Below are positions 33,620 to 41,674 of a DNA stretch of 64,000 nucleotides, piece by piece. The stretch is from contig NZ_JADFBX010000005.1 in the NCBI RefSeq assembly GCF_015223055.1, positions 124,001 to 188,000 of the forward strand, in the 5' to 3' direction. Positions within the stretch are counted from its first letter, which is position 1. Each line of letters opens with the position of its first letter. The DNA comes from Pedobacter sp. MC2016-24 (lineage in GTDB: Bacteria > Bacteroidota > Bacteroidia > Sphingobacteriales > Sphingobacteriaceae). The notes below the pieces were generated by a model, which worked only from the letters and a program-made list of their open reading frames with translations, did not search any database and was not told the DNA's origin. A program made the position numbers and the translations under genes.

Positions 33620-36322
33620 ATGAAAAAATTGCTATTCTCTTCCTTGATGCTCATTGCACCCCTGGCTTATGCACAAAACAAGGACAAACTGACCCATCCT
33701 ATTGACGTAGATGCAATCAGAGAAACCAAACTAACCGGATACATCGGGTTGAACCCAACTGTGATGTCAAAACCGGCAACACCTGCGCAAGCCAACTCCT
33801 TTCTTAAAAAATTTCCAGGCAAAAAGTATTTTACATTTCCCGAAGGACATGAAAATTCGATCAGACTGTTAGATAGTTTACCTGAGAAATGGACAAGCTA
33901 CAACACCGAAGCTCAGACAAACTTTAAAGGCAAAGCACAACCCGGAGAATATTACACTTTTCAAATTGGGGTTTATGCCAATGAAACGCCTTTAAAAAAT
34001 GTCAAAGTAAGTTTTTCTCCGTTAAGCAGTTCAAATGGACAAGTCATTAAAGATGTGACCTGCTTTAATACAGGAGGTATCTCTTTTAAAGGCGAGCCAT
34101 TTAGCAAATCGGTGCAACTGAAAGCAAAACATGTATTGCCGCTGTGGTTTGGCGTACAAATTCCGGAGGATTACAAGGGAGAGTTTAGAGGTCGTGTAGA
34201 AATAAAACCCGAAGGCCTGCCAGCAACATTTGTCAATGTAAGTGTAAACGTAAGCGGAAACCTAATGGTAAACCATGGCTTTAACGATGAGACAACCTTA
34301 GCAAGACTAGCCTGGTTAAACACGAAAGTGGGGTTGGACGATGGCATTACCAATGGTTTTAAACAGGTAACCAGAGCACAGAAAGATATCTCTATATTAG
34401 GTAGGACAGTCAAATTATCTGAACAAGGCCTACCAGCCGACATTCAGACCTTTTTTGACAAGAACAATGAATTGATCGTATCCCGGGGTGAGCCCATCCT
34501 TGCTTCTCCAATCAAATTCGTTATTCAGCAAAATGGAAAAGAACTGGAACTGAAGGCTGGCACCATTAAATTTGAAGATCATTTTCCGGCATCAACTCAT
34601 TGGGAAACGAAACTCACCCATGGAGACATTACTGTAACTGTAAAAGGCCGTGCCGATTACGATGGATTTATAGGATACAGTGCAACAGTAAGCTCGGCTA
34701 AAGATGTCGCGATCGATGACATCAGAATCCAGGTACCGCTGCGCCCGGAAAAAGCAACCTATATGATGGGATTGGATAAAGAGGGCGGCTTCAGGCCAAA
34801 AGACTGGCATTGGAAGTGGGATGTTATTGAAAAACACCAGGACGAAGTATGGATGGGTGCTGTAAATGGCGGATTGAAATTGAAACTGAAAGGAAAAAAC
34901 TATCAAAGACAATTGGTAAATCTGTATTATCCTTTTGGCCCACTCCACGAGCCTGAATCATGGGGCAACGGAAGCAAGGGTGGAATAGACATTTTTGACG
35001 AGAACCAAAGTGTGATGATCAAAGCTTATTCCGGCCAGCGCATCCTGAAAAAAGGCGAAACCTATCTTTTTGATGCTGAATTCCTGGTTACGCCATTTAA
35101 ACTGATCAATAAAAGTATTCAGTTCAACGACCGGTATTACCATTCTGACATTGATACCACCAGCAATACGATCAAACTGGCATTGGAACATGGTGCAAAC
35201 ATCATTAACGTGCACCATAAAAAAGACATCTACCCGTTCCTGGATTATCCTTTTGCGAACGACAATACCCCAGATCTAAAAGCTTTTATCGACAGTACAC
35301 ACAACAAAGGATTAAAAACAAAGATCTATTACACTACCCGTGAGATCAGCGTTAATGCTCCGGAATTGTGGGCAATGCGTGCATTGGGGGATGAAATCAT
35401 TTATCCAGGACCAGGGATGGCTACAAGAACACTGGTAAATCCCAACGGCGTACACCCCTGGTTGGGACAAAACCTTAAAGAAAATTTCATACCAGGATGG
35501 GTGGCCACGTTTACTTCAGGAAAATATAAAGGCCGTCAGGATCTTGCGATCCTAACAAGACCAGACTCCAGGTTAAATAACTTCTTTTTAGGCGGCATGG
35601 AATGGATGTGCAAGGAATTGCAAATCGACGGCATATATATGGATGATCTTGCACTTGACAGGGAAACCATGCAGCGCACCCGTAAAATCCTGGAGCGCGA
35701 AAGACCTGGAGGAAAAATTGACATGCACACCTGGAATCACTATAATAAGTATGCAAAATGGGCTTCTTCTCTGAATTTATACATGGATATGTTACCATAT
35801 ATTGACCATTTATGGGTTGGAGAAGCAAGAGATTATAACAAATCTGCAGACTACTGGCTGATTGAAGTCAGCGGTGTCCCTTTCGGCTTATCGTCACAAA
35901 TGCTGAATAAAGGCGGAAATCCATGGAGAGGAATGGTGTTTGGGATTACCAATAGGTTAGGTTGGTTTAAAGCAAAAACTCCGGAGCACATCTGGAAGTT
36001 CTGGGATGACTATCAAATTGAACGCAAACAGATGATTGGCTTCTGGAATGACGAAATTCCGGTAAAAACAAACAATCCTAAAACAGAAGCTACGATTTAC
36101 AAAGGTAAAGACGAGGTCATCATTGCAGTAGCCAACTGGACTTCGGACCCGCAAAAATGCAAACTCAATATCGACTGGAAATCACTGGGCCTTTCTCCGG
36201 ATCAGATTACAGCAGAGATTCCTGAAATTATTGAATTCCAGGAAGCACGCAAAATAGATGTTACCAAGGAAATCGAATTAGAAGGAGAAAAAGGATTTCT
36301 GATCGTTATTAAAAGAAAATAG
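33620..36322 (+). CDS. secreted glycoside-hydrolase-like protein (DUF6067/GH123-like)
   Basis: A 900-residue protein with a signal peptide (MKKLLFSSLMLIAPLAYAQN). Beta-rich N-terminal regions (about 80-420, e.g. PGEYYTFQIGVYANETPLKN) precede a TIM-barrel-like region. There I see the strands INVHHKKDIYPFLDYPF, KTKIYYTTREISVNAPELWA, the acidic motif QIDGIYMDDLALDRETMQRT, and a late strand PYIDHLWVGEARDY. The DD in GIYMDDLAL and the Glu in WVGEARDY are candidate catalytic acids. The layout matches DUF6067 proteins related to GH123 (beta-N-acetylgalactosaminidase), by recall; activity is unproven. It is the first gene of a four-gene plus-strand operon divergent from PUL2. Confidence 0.7.
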   Translation: MKKLLFSSLMLIAPLAYAQNKDKLTHPIDVDAIRETKLTGYIGLNPTVMSKPATPAQANSFLKKFPGKKYFTFPEGHENSIRLLDSLPEKWTSYNTEAQTNFKGKAQPGEYYTFQIGVYANETPLKNVKVSFSPLSSSNGQVIKDVTCFNTGGISFKGEPFSKSVQLKAKHVLPLWFGVQIPEDYKGEFRGRVEIKPEGLPATFVNVSVNVSGNLMVNHGFNDETTLARLAWLNTKVGLDDGITNGFKQVTRAQKDISILGRTVKLSEQGLPADIQTFFDKNNELIVSRGEPILASPIKFVIQQNGKELELKAGTIKFEDHFPASTHWETKLTHGDITVTVKGRADYDGFIGYSATVSSAKDVAIDDIRIQVPLRPEKATYMMGLDKEGGFRPKDWHWKWDVIEKHQDEVWMGAVNGGLKLKLKGKNYQRQLVNLYYPFGPLHEPESWGNGSKGGIDIFDENQSVMIKAYSGQRILKKGETYLFDAEFLVTPFKLINKSIQFNDRYYHSDIDTTSNTIKLALEHGANIINVHHKKDIYPFLDYPFANDNTPDLKAFIDSTHNKGLKTKIYYTTREISVNAPELWAMRALGDEIIYPGPGMATRTLVNPNGVHPWLGQNLKENFIPGWVATFTSGKYKGRQDLAILTRPDSRLNNFFLGGMEWMCKELQIDGIYMDDLALDRETMQRTRKILERERPGGKIDMHTWNHYNKYAKWASSLNLYMDMLPYIDHLWVGEARDYNKSADYWLIEVSGVPFGLSSQMLNKGGNPWRGMVFGITNRLGWFKAKTPEHIWKFWDDYQIERKQMIGFWNDEIPVKTNNPKTEATIYKGKDEVIIAVANWTSDPQKCKLNIDWKSLGLSPDQITAEIPEIIEFQEARKIDVTKEIELEGEKGFLIVIKRK

Positions 36323-36344
36323 CCAACCAGTTAAAACCAACATA

Positions 36345-38507
36345 ATGACTGTAAATTCATTAAAAAAGGGCATGATAGGCTTGGCTTTGCTGAGCGCATC
36401 AGCTGTATGCAGCTATGCTCAGCAATCCATAAAAATATATGTTTCGCCAAAGGGCAAAGCACAAGGTACCGGGACGCTTCAAAGCCCGGTATCCGATATT
36501 GCAAAGGCACTCAAAACAGCCAATGCAGCCAGTAAGAAATCCAACAGGCCCATAGAAATCATTTTACGCGGCGGAGTATATCCAATAACGAATACGTTAG
36601 AAATCGTACAGGACAAGACCTGGTCTTCCAGAGTCCCCTTAACAATTAAAGCCTATAACAAAGAGCAGCCCGTTATTCATGGCGGAAGGATAGTTTCATC
36701 CAATTTAATCCAGCCGGTATCTGACCCTAGCTATCTGAGCCGCTTTTTACCTGAAATACGAAATAAAATCAGGCAGGTGGATTTAAGAAAAGCGGGAATC
36801 AAAAGCATTGGAAAGTTGAGAATGACCGGTTTTACACGCCCCTTTGCTCCTGCTCCACTGGAAATATTTACCAATGACGAGCCAGGAAAGATAGCAAGAT
36901 GGCCAAACAAAGGTTCAGTACCTATATATTCAGTATTGGACACGGGCTCCATTCCAAGATGGGGCGACTCGACTAACCGTGGTGGAACATTTACTTACAA
37001 AGACATCAACCGCCCGAACCGGTGGAAAGAACCTGCCAAAGTATGGATTGCGGGCTTTTTCATGTGGGGATATGCAGATGATGCCGTTCCGCTGAAAAGC
37101 ATCGATACCCTTAAAAAAACCATCACAACCTTAAGGCCCCATGCTTATGGTTTTGGCAGCGGAAAGCCCTGGAGGGCCTGGTATGCCTACAATTTACCGG
37201 AGGAAATAGATTTACCCGGGGAATACTATGTAGATACGGAAACTAAAATGCTCTATTTTCTACCTCCGGATAACTTAAAAAAGCTGGAAATATCAGAACT
37301 CGAAACGCCATTATTGGCCATCGACGATGTCAAAAACATTAAAATCAACAACCTGAACTTTACCTGTAGCCGGGGCATTGGCATCACCATGGAAAGAACA
37401 GACAATGTAATTATCGATGGCTGTAAATTTACAAACCTGGGCATGGTTGGTGTTTTTATGGGAAAAGGAGTCGAGGCAGAATCGGATAACCTGAGTGTAT
37501 TTGCTGTAAAACCAGTATCCAGGGGCATTGGAAGTTTAGTCCAATATGTTTATGACCATACCGTATTTGATCGCGAAGCCGGCAAAAACAACGGCATCAT
37601 CAATTGCGAAGTCTACAATACCGGCTCGGGAGGTTTCTTAATCAGTGGCGGAAACAGGTTAACTTTAGAACCAGGTAACAATTACATTAAAAACTGCAGC
37701 ATCCACGACTTTAACCGCATTGAACGTTCGTACAGACCTGGCATATGGATTACCGGTGTTGGGAACCGGATTTCGAACTGTGACATTTACAACGCGCCTT
37801 CTTCGGGCGTCATGTTACATGGCAATAACCATGTGGTAGAATACAATAACTTTCACCACCTGGTGATGGATTCTGATGACATGGGCGCTCTGTATTTTGG
37901 GCGAAACCCTTCAGAACGCGGACAGATTGTGAGATACAACTACTTTCATCATATTGGTGGCGAACACAAAACCATGGCTGTTTACCACGATGATGGCGCA
38001 TGTGGAATGGAAGTTTATGACAATGTTTTTTTCAAAGCAGGAACTGTTGCCGGATTTATTGGAGGAGGAAGGGACAACCCTTATCACAACAACATTTTTA
38101 TTGAAACCAAATATGCAGCCCACATTGACGACAGACTGAAACACTGGGCCAAAGCTATGCTGGTTAAAGATGGTACTTTTCAAAAAAGACTAGAAGCTGT
38201 TAACTATAAAAATCCACCTTACGCTACGCAATATCCGCACCTGCCGGGTTATTTTGAAGATAATCCTGAGCTACCTAAGCGCGATACTTTTTACAGGAAT
38301 CTATTGGTAAAAATGCCCAAAAGAGTGGAAGGCAAAGAAGAATGGTTGCCTTTTACAGAAAGCAATTACGAAACCAATGAAGATCCGGGATTTGAAAACT
38401 ATGCTGCAGAAAACTTTAAATTACGGAAAGATGCGATCGTATGGGATAAGATTCCGGGGTTTAGAAATATTCCCTTTGAAAAAATCGGCTACAAAAAAGT
38501 TAATTAA
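36345..38507 (+). CDS. secreted right-handed beta-helix protein (GH141-like or lyase-like)
   Basis: A 720-residue protein with a signal peptide (cleavage near SYAQQ). It opens with IKIYVSPKGKAQGTGTLQSP and IEIILRGGVYPITNTLEIVQ, the start typical of large beta-helix carbohydrate enzymes. Beta-helix turns follow: NIKINNLNFTCSRGIGITME, NVIIDGCKFTNLGMVGVFMG, YIKNCSIHDFNRIERSYRPG, NRISNCDIYNAPSSGVMLHG. Acidic and His-rich segments (HHLVMDSDDMGALYFGRN, HHIGGEHKTMAVYHDDGACG) sit where catalytic residues lie in this fold. GH141 (fucosidase/xylanase) shares this layout; a lyase role is the alternative. It starts 22 bp after the DUF6067-type gene. Confidence 0.7.
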   Translation: MTVNSLKKGMIGLALLSASAVCSYAQQSIKIYVSPKGKAQGTGTLQSPVSDIAKALKTANAASKKSNRPIEIILRGGVYPITNTLEIVQDKTWSSRVPLTIKAYNKEQPVIHGGRIVSSNLIQPVSDPSYLSRFLPEIRNKIRQVDLRKAGIKSIGKLRMTGFTRPFAPAPLEIFTNDEPGKIARWPNKGSVPIYSVLDTGSIPRWGDSTNRGGTFTYKDINRPNRWKEPAKVWIAGFFMWGYADDAVPLKSIDTLKKTITTLRPHAYGFGSGKPWRAWYAYNLPEEIDLPGEYYVDTETKMLYFLPPDNLKKLEISELETPLLAIDDVKNIKINNLNFTCSRGIGITMERTDNVIIDGCKFTNLGMVGVFMGKGVEAESDNLSVFAVKPVSRGIGSLVQYVYDHTVFDREAGKNNGIINCEVYNTGSGGFLISGGNRLTLEPGNNYIKNCSIHDFNRIERSYRPGIWITGVGNRISNCDIYNAPSSGVMLHGNNHVVEYNNFHHLVMDSDDMGALYFGRNPSERGQIVRYNYFHHIGGEHKTMAVYHDDGACGMEVYDNVFFKAGTVAGFIGGGRDNPYHNNIFIETKYAAHIDDRLKHWAKAMLVKDGTFQKRLEAVNYKNPPYATQYPHLPGYFEDNPELPKRDTFYRNLLVKMPKRVEGKEEWLPFTESNYETNEDPGFENYAAENFKLRKDAIVWDKIPGFRNIPFEKIGYKKVN

Positions 38508-38515
38508 CCAGACAA

Positions 38516-39160
38516 ATGACAACACTTCAAGTTGAATATCTGGCACACGTCAGCAGCAATACGGATCCCTTTGAGGTATCCGTATTGCTTGACAAAATCA
38601 ATCGTCAGCACATTGGCGAATATCCCTGGACCGAGTTTAAAGATGAAAATGTACAGGCAGACTTTGTCATTGCACAGGGTACAGACTGCTTGCTCCTAAA
38701 ATATTATGTCCGGGAACCACACAGTAAAGCCACCTACCTTCAAACCAATGATCCTGTTTATAAAGACAGTTGTGTTGAATTTTTCCTTGGCATTGATAGT
38801 CCCTGGGAATATTACAATTTCGAATTTAACCATGCTGGCACTGGCTTATTGTGCTTTGGAACGGCTAAGGAACGACAATTTCTTAGTCCGGCTTTGGTTG
38901 AGCAGATTAAATATGCCAGATCCTTTAAAAAGGACCAATCAACAGACCTCGTTACCTGGGAACTCTGCCTTGTGATTCCGTTTTGCATATTTACTTTCCA
39001 CAAAATCACTCAATTGTCCGGATCAACCTGTTATGCCAATTTTTACAAATGCGGTGACGACCTCCCGATAGTTCATTATGCAGCATGGAATCACATCAGT
39101 TCTGATACGCCTAACTTTCATTTACCTGAATTTTTCGGACGACTTGATTTTCTACATTAG
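38516..39160 (+). CDS. CBM9-like carbohydrate-binding protein without signal peptide
   Basis: A 214-residue protein resembling carbohydrate-binding family 9-like beta-sandwich domains: FVIAQGTDCLLLKYYVREPH, DPVYKDSCVEFFLGIDSPWE, YYNFEFNHAGTGLLCFGTAK, TWELCLVIPFCIFTFHKITQ. Such domains appear as modules or alone in Bacteroidota glycan loci. There is no signal peptide, so it appears cytoplasmic unless exported otherwise. It begins 8 bp after the beta-helix gene and is co-transcribed. Its ligand is unknown. Confidence 0.72.
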   Translation: MTTLQVEYLAHVSSNTDPFEVSVLLDKINRQHIGEYPWTEFKDENVQADFVIAQGTDCLLLKYYVREPHSKATYLQTNDPVYKDSCVEFFLGIDSPWEYYNFEFNHAGTGLLCFGTAKERQFLSPALVEQIKYARSFKKDQSTDLVTWELCLVIPFCIFTFHKITQLSGSTCYANFYKCGDDLPIVHYAAWNHISSDTPNFHLPEFFGRLDFLH

Positions 39161-39215
39161 TATTAAATCTCTTGGCAATTTGTCGTTTTTTTTATAACCT
39201 TGCTAAAAAAATTAA

Positions 39216-40124
39216 ATGTTTCAAGAAGAAAGCTATAACAAACACGGTAATTGGTATAACAAACTGTTCCCGACAGAGGAGTCAAAAAAAGCTTTCTTAC
39301 AAAAATTTAAAGATGCCGATCAAAATACCGTTAACAATTGGCTTCAAAAAATAAAATTCTCCTGCATTGACCCTTTAATTGCCCAGGCCGGACAAAGCTG
39401 GTTTACTGTTGGTGATGCCTATGGCATGGATGCGCATTACATCACAGCTCATGGAAATCAGCAATCTGCACACGCGAGCGACTTAAACAGTGATTTTTTG
39501 AGTGTAGCGCACAAGGAAGGTTTTATACAGGAATTTTCTGCTGAGAATGCCGAAAAGCTTTCTTTTAACGACAACACTTTTGATTACATCCTATGCAAGG
39601 AGACGTATCATCACTTTCCAAGGCCATTTATGGCAGTTTATGAGATGCTTCGCGTATCGAAAAAAGCTGTAGTCATCATTGAACCTCAGGATCCAATTTC
39701 TAAAATACCAGCACTTTTGTTTATCTCCAACATATTGGCTGCTATCAACGATAAATTGGTTCAAAAGTTCTGGAAAAACCGCTTTTCTTATGAACCTGTC
39801 GGGAATTTTGTATACAAAGTTTCAGAAAGGGAATTTGAAAAACTAGCAGCAGGCATCAACCTTCCCCTTGTTGCTTTTAAAAAAATCAATTCACATTTTT
39901 ATTTTAAAGGTGCTGAAACGATGAAAGCCACGCCTGGAAACCTAAAATTTATCACCTTAAAAATTAAGAAAAAGATATTTGATATCCTTGTTGCTTTAGG
40001 TGTTTCCAGCAGCCAGGTACTGAGTTCCGTGATTTACAAAGTAATGCCCGATGAGCAAGAGCTGAAACGATTGAAGGATGCTGGATACCGTATTGTACAG
40101 ATTCCTGTTAATCCTTACCTGTAA
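39216..40124 (+). CDS. class I SAM-dependent methyltransferase
   Basis: A 302-residue protein with a Methyltransf_11-type core. Motif I is atypical (WFTVGDAYGMDAHYI), an acidic end follows strand 2 (ASDLNSDFL), and motif IV/V is FDYILCKETYHHFPRP, then MLRVSKKAVVIIEPQDP. The C-terminal 130 residues (NRFSYEPVGNFVYKVSEREF onward) have no recognised domain. Family members methylate small molecules, lipids or sugars. The 55-bp gap after the CBM9-like gene lacks a consensus promoter, so it is probably the last gene of the operon. Its link to the glycan is positional only. It converges on the LacI gene with a 27-bp gap and no visible terminator. Confidence 0.8.
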   Translation: MFQEESYNKHGNWYNKLFPTEESKKAFLQKFKDADQNTVNNWLQKIKFSCIDPLIAQAGQSWFTVGDAYGMDAHYITAHGNQQSAHASDLNSDFLSVAHKEGFIQEFSAENAEKLSFNDNTFDYILCKETYHHFPRPFMAVYEMLRVSKKAVVIIEPQDPISKIPALLFISNILAAINDKLVQKFWKNRFSYEPVGNFVYKVSEREFEKLAAGINLPLVAFKKINSHFYFKGAETMKATPGNLKFITLKIKKKIFDILVALGVSSSQVLSSVIYKVMPDEQELKRLKDAGYRIVQIPVNPYL

Positions 40125-40151
40125 AGACAAAAACCAACAGGAATCTTAAAT

Positions 40152-41234
40152 TTAAAAACGGTTGTACAACATCGATTCGTCAATGTAATAATTGAGGTTC
40201 TCTTTGGTGACAATATCAAGCGGAAGAAATTTAATCGCTGCAATGTCTTTTTTAAAGACCAGGTGATCTACCAGTTGATTGATACCCCAATAACCCTGTC
40301 CCAAAGGATTTTGATTAATCAGGAAACTAATCGCCCCTTTATTGAGGTAATGCAGATTCTGGGGAAGAAGATCATAACCGATGATTTTTATGTGGTTGAT
40401 GAATTTTTGCTCAAAATATTTAGCGACCTCATGTGCTCTTGAGGTAGTTACATAACAAAACTGTAACTGAGGATTATTCTCAACAATGGCATCAAGCTGC
40501 TCTACAAACAGGGCATAATTCCTGAGATTCAATTCTGCCTTGATGAACTTATATTGGTGATTTAAATTATACTGATCAAAATAATGGTGGAGTCCCTGTT
40601 CTTTTTTAGTCAAGTGTAACTGGCTGGAATTGGCGATATCCTCATCTATATGGGCTATTAAAATCGTGGAAGGATTTGACTGACCGTAATGAATCAGTTT
40701 ACCCGCAACAAGTCCACTTTGATAAGAATCCTGCCCGATATAACTTAAAGGATCAAATTCAGCAATCTGCGTATTAAAAAGTACAAAAGGTATACCTAAC
40801 TCCTTCCAGGTTTTAAAAAAGGGTAAAACCTCTTCATAAAAAATAGGCGCCAATAAAATCCCGTCCGGATTGGCGCGGGTAATTTCCTCGGCCTTCTTTT
40901 GAAAAGAGCTGATGTCATAGGGATTAAACATATATTGAGTGACTTTAACCCCATATTGCCGCGCTTCTTTTGCTGCTTTTCCAATTCCTGCCTTGGGATC
41001 TATCCAATATGAATCATATTTCGGATCCCCGATCAGGGCCGCAAAATGAAAATCTTTTTTTGTCCCGAGCGCACGCGCCATTAAGTTTGGCTCGTAATTC
41101 ATCTCCTCAATTATTTTGAGAATACGCTCTTTCACTTTCTCCGAAACATTTCCCCGATCGTGAAGCACACGATCGACAGTACCTGCAGATACTTTTGCCT
41201 TTACCGCAATATCCTTAATACGGATGTTTTTCAT
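40152..41234 (-). CDS. LacI-family transcriptional regulator
   Basis: A regulator of 360 residues from the ATG at 41234; a GTG two codons upstream is less likely. The N-terminal LacI HTH (IRIKDIAVKAKVSAGTVDRV) is followed by LHDRGNVSEKVKERI and a hinge (LMARALGTKK). The rest is a periplasmic-binding-protein-type effector domain (ILLAPIFYEEVLPFFKTWKE, LSYIGQDSYQSGLVAGKLIH, IKIIGYDLLPQNLHYLNKGA). It probably binds a sugar or oligosaccharide derivative. It is the only transcription factor in the window. The TGTGT-N4-ACACA operators at 33364, 33420 and 41557 are its likely targets. Confidence 0.92.
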   Translation of the reverse strand: MKNIRIKDIAVKAKVSAGTVDRVLHDRGNVSEKVKERILKIIEEMNYEPNLMARALGTKKDFHFAALIGDPKYDSYWIDPKAGIGKAAKEARQYGVKVTQYMFNPYDISSFQKKAEEITRANPDGILLAPIFYEEVLPFFKTWKELGIPFVLFNTQIAEFDPLSYIGQDSYQSGLVAGKLIHYGQSNPSTILIAHIDEDIANSSQLHLTKKEQGLHHYFDQYNLNHQYKFIKAELNLRNYALFVEQLDAIVENNPQLQFCYVTTSRAHEVAKYFEQKFINHIKIIGYDLLPQNLHYLNKGAISFLINQNPLGQGYWGINQLVDHLVFKKDIAAIKFLPLDIVTKENLNYYIDESMLYNRF

Positions 41235-41419
41235 ACTCACTTGTTTACTATATCATTCAATATGAAACAACCCTGCCTTTCTAATTATCTCATTTTGAAA
41301 TCTGTAAGAGCGGAATCGTTTCATCAATTCTTTATTTTTTGGTTATCATCTTCAGGTATATGAATTTCATCATCAATTTACAGACTTGAAATCCGGCTAT
41401 ATACCTTGTAAAAATTTAA

Positions 41420-41427
41420 CAAATGTA
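41420..41427 (-). promoter_or_regulatory. candidate -7 element of the LacI gene
   Basis: TACATTTG on the minus strand fits TAnnTTTG. No good TTTG is seen 19-20 bp upstream. It predicts a leader of about 180 nt. The operator at 41557-41570 lies about 140 bp upstream of this start, too far for simple blocking. Confidence 0.4.
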
Positions 41428-41556
41428 TCTATTTAGTTTGTAAGATAATCATAAAACAGGGCCGTGCATTTCTATGAGATCAATTCAGTTCAAACGGAAA
41501 TGTATACGTATCGCAAATAAACATATTTTTATCGGTTTATTCATAAATAAACAAAC

Positions 41557-41570
41557 TGTGTCCGCACACA
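41557..41570. promoter_or_regulatory. LacI-type operator box 3 (LacI gene / catabolic operon)
   Basis: TGTGTCCGCACACA has perfect 5-bp arms around CCGC. With flanks it matches box 2 at 18 of 20 positions in reverse orientation. It lies in the 440-bp divergent gap, centred about 60 bp upstream of the predicted start of the DUF5107 operon. That position suits either looping repression or activation. Apart from this box and two candidate promoters, I see nothing definite in the gap. Confidence 0.7.
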
Positions 41571-41586
41571 TTATTTTTATAAGAAG

Positions 41587-41618
41587 CTTGTTTATTAATT
41601 TATTGTTGATTAAGTTTG
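41587..41618 (+). promoter_or_regulatory. promoter of the DUF5107-PhyH-transport operon
   Basis: TAAGTTTG at 41611-41618 matches TAnnTTTG; CTTG at 41587-41590, 20 bp upstream, is a three-of-four match to the -33 element. Transcription should start near 41625, about 50 nt before the ATG at 41675. Confidence 0.55.
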
Positions 41619-41674
41619 ATTGTATAAATACCATAGCACTTCCCTACTTAACGCAACTCAGTTAACAACAACGA

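Noticed and set aside
39179..39202. Possible promoter before the methyltransferase (TTTG and TAACCTTG)
   Set aside because: The spacing is only 12 bp and the -7 element has a mismatch; operon transcription is more likely.
40125..40151. Terminator between the methyltransferase and LacI genes
   Set aside because: The 27-bp gap has no stem of useful length.
41474..41665. Plus-strand 63-codon frame upstream of the DUF5107 gene
   Set aside because: It overlaps the operator at 41557-41570 and the candidate promoter at 41587-41618, and its product is an A/T-driven mix of Ile, Asn and Lys.
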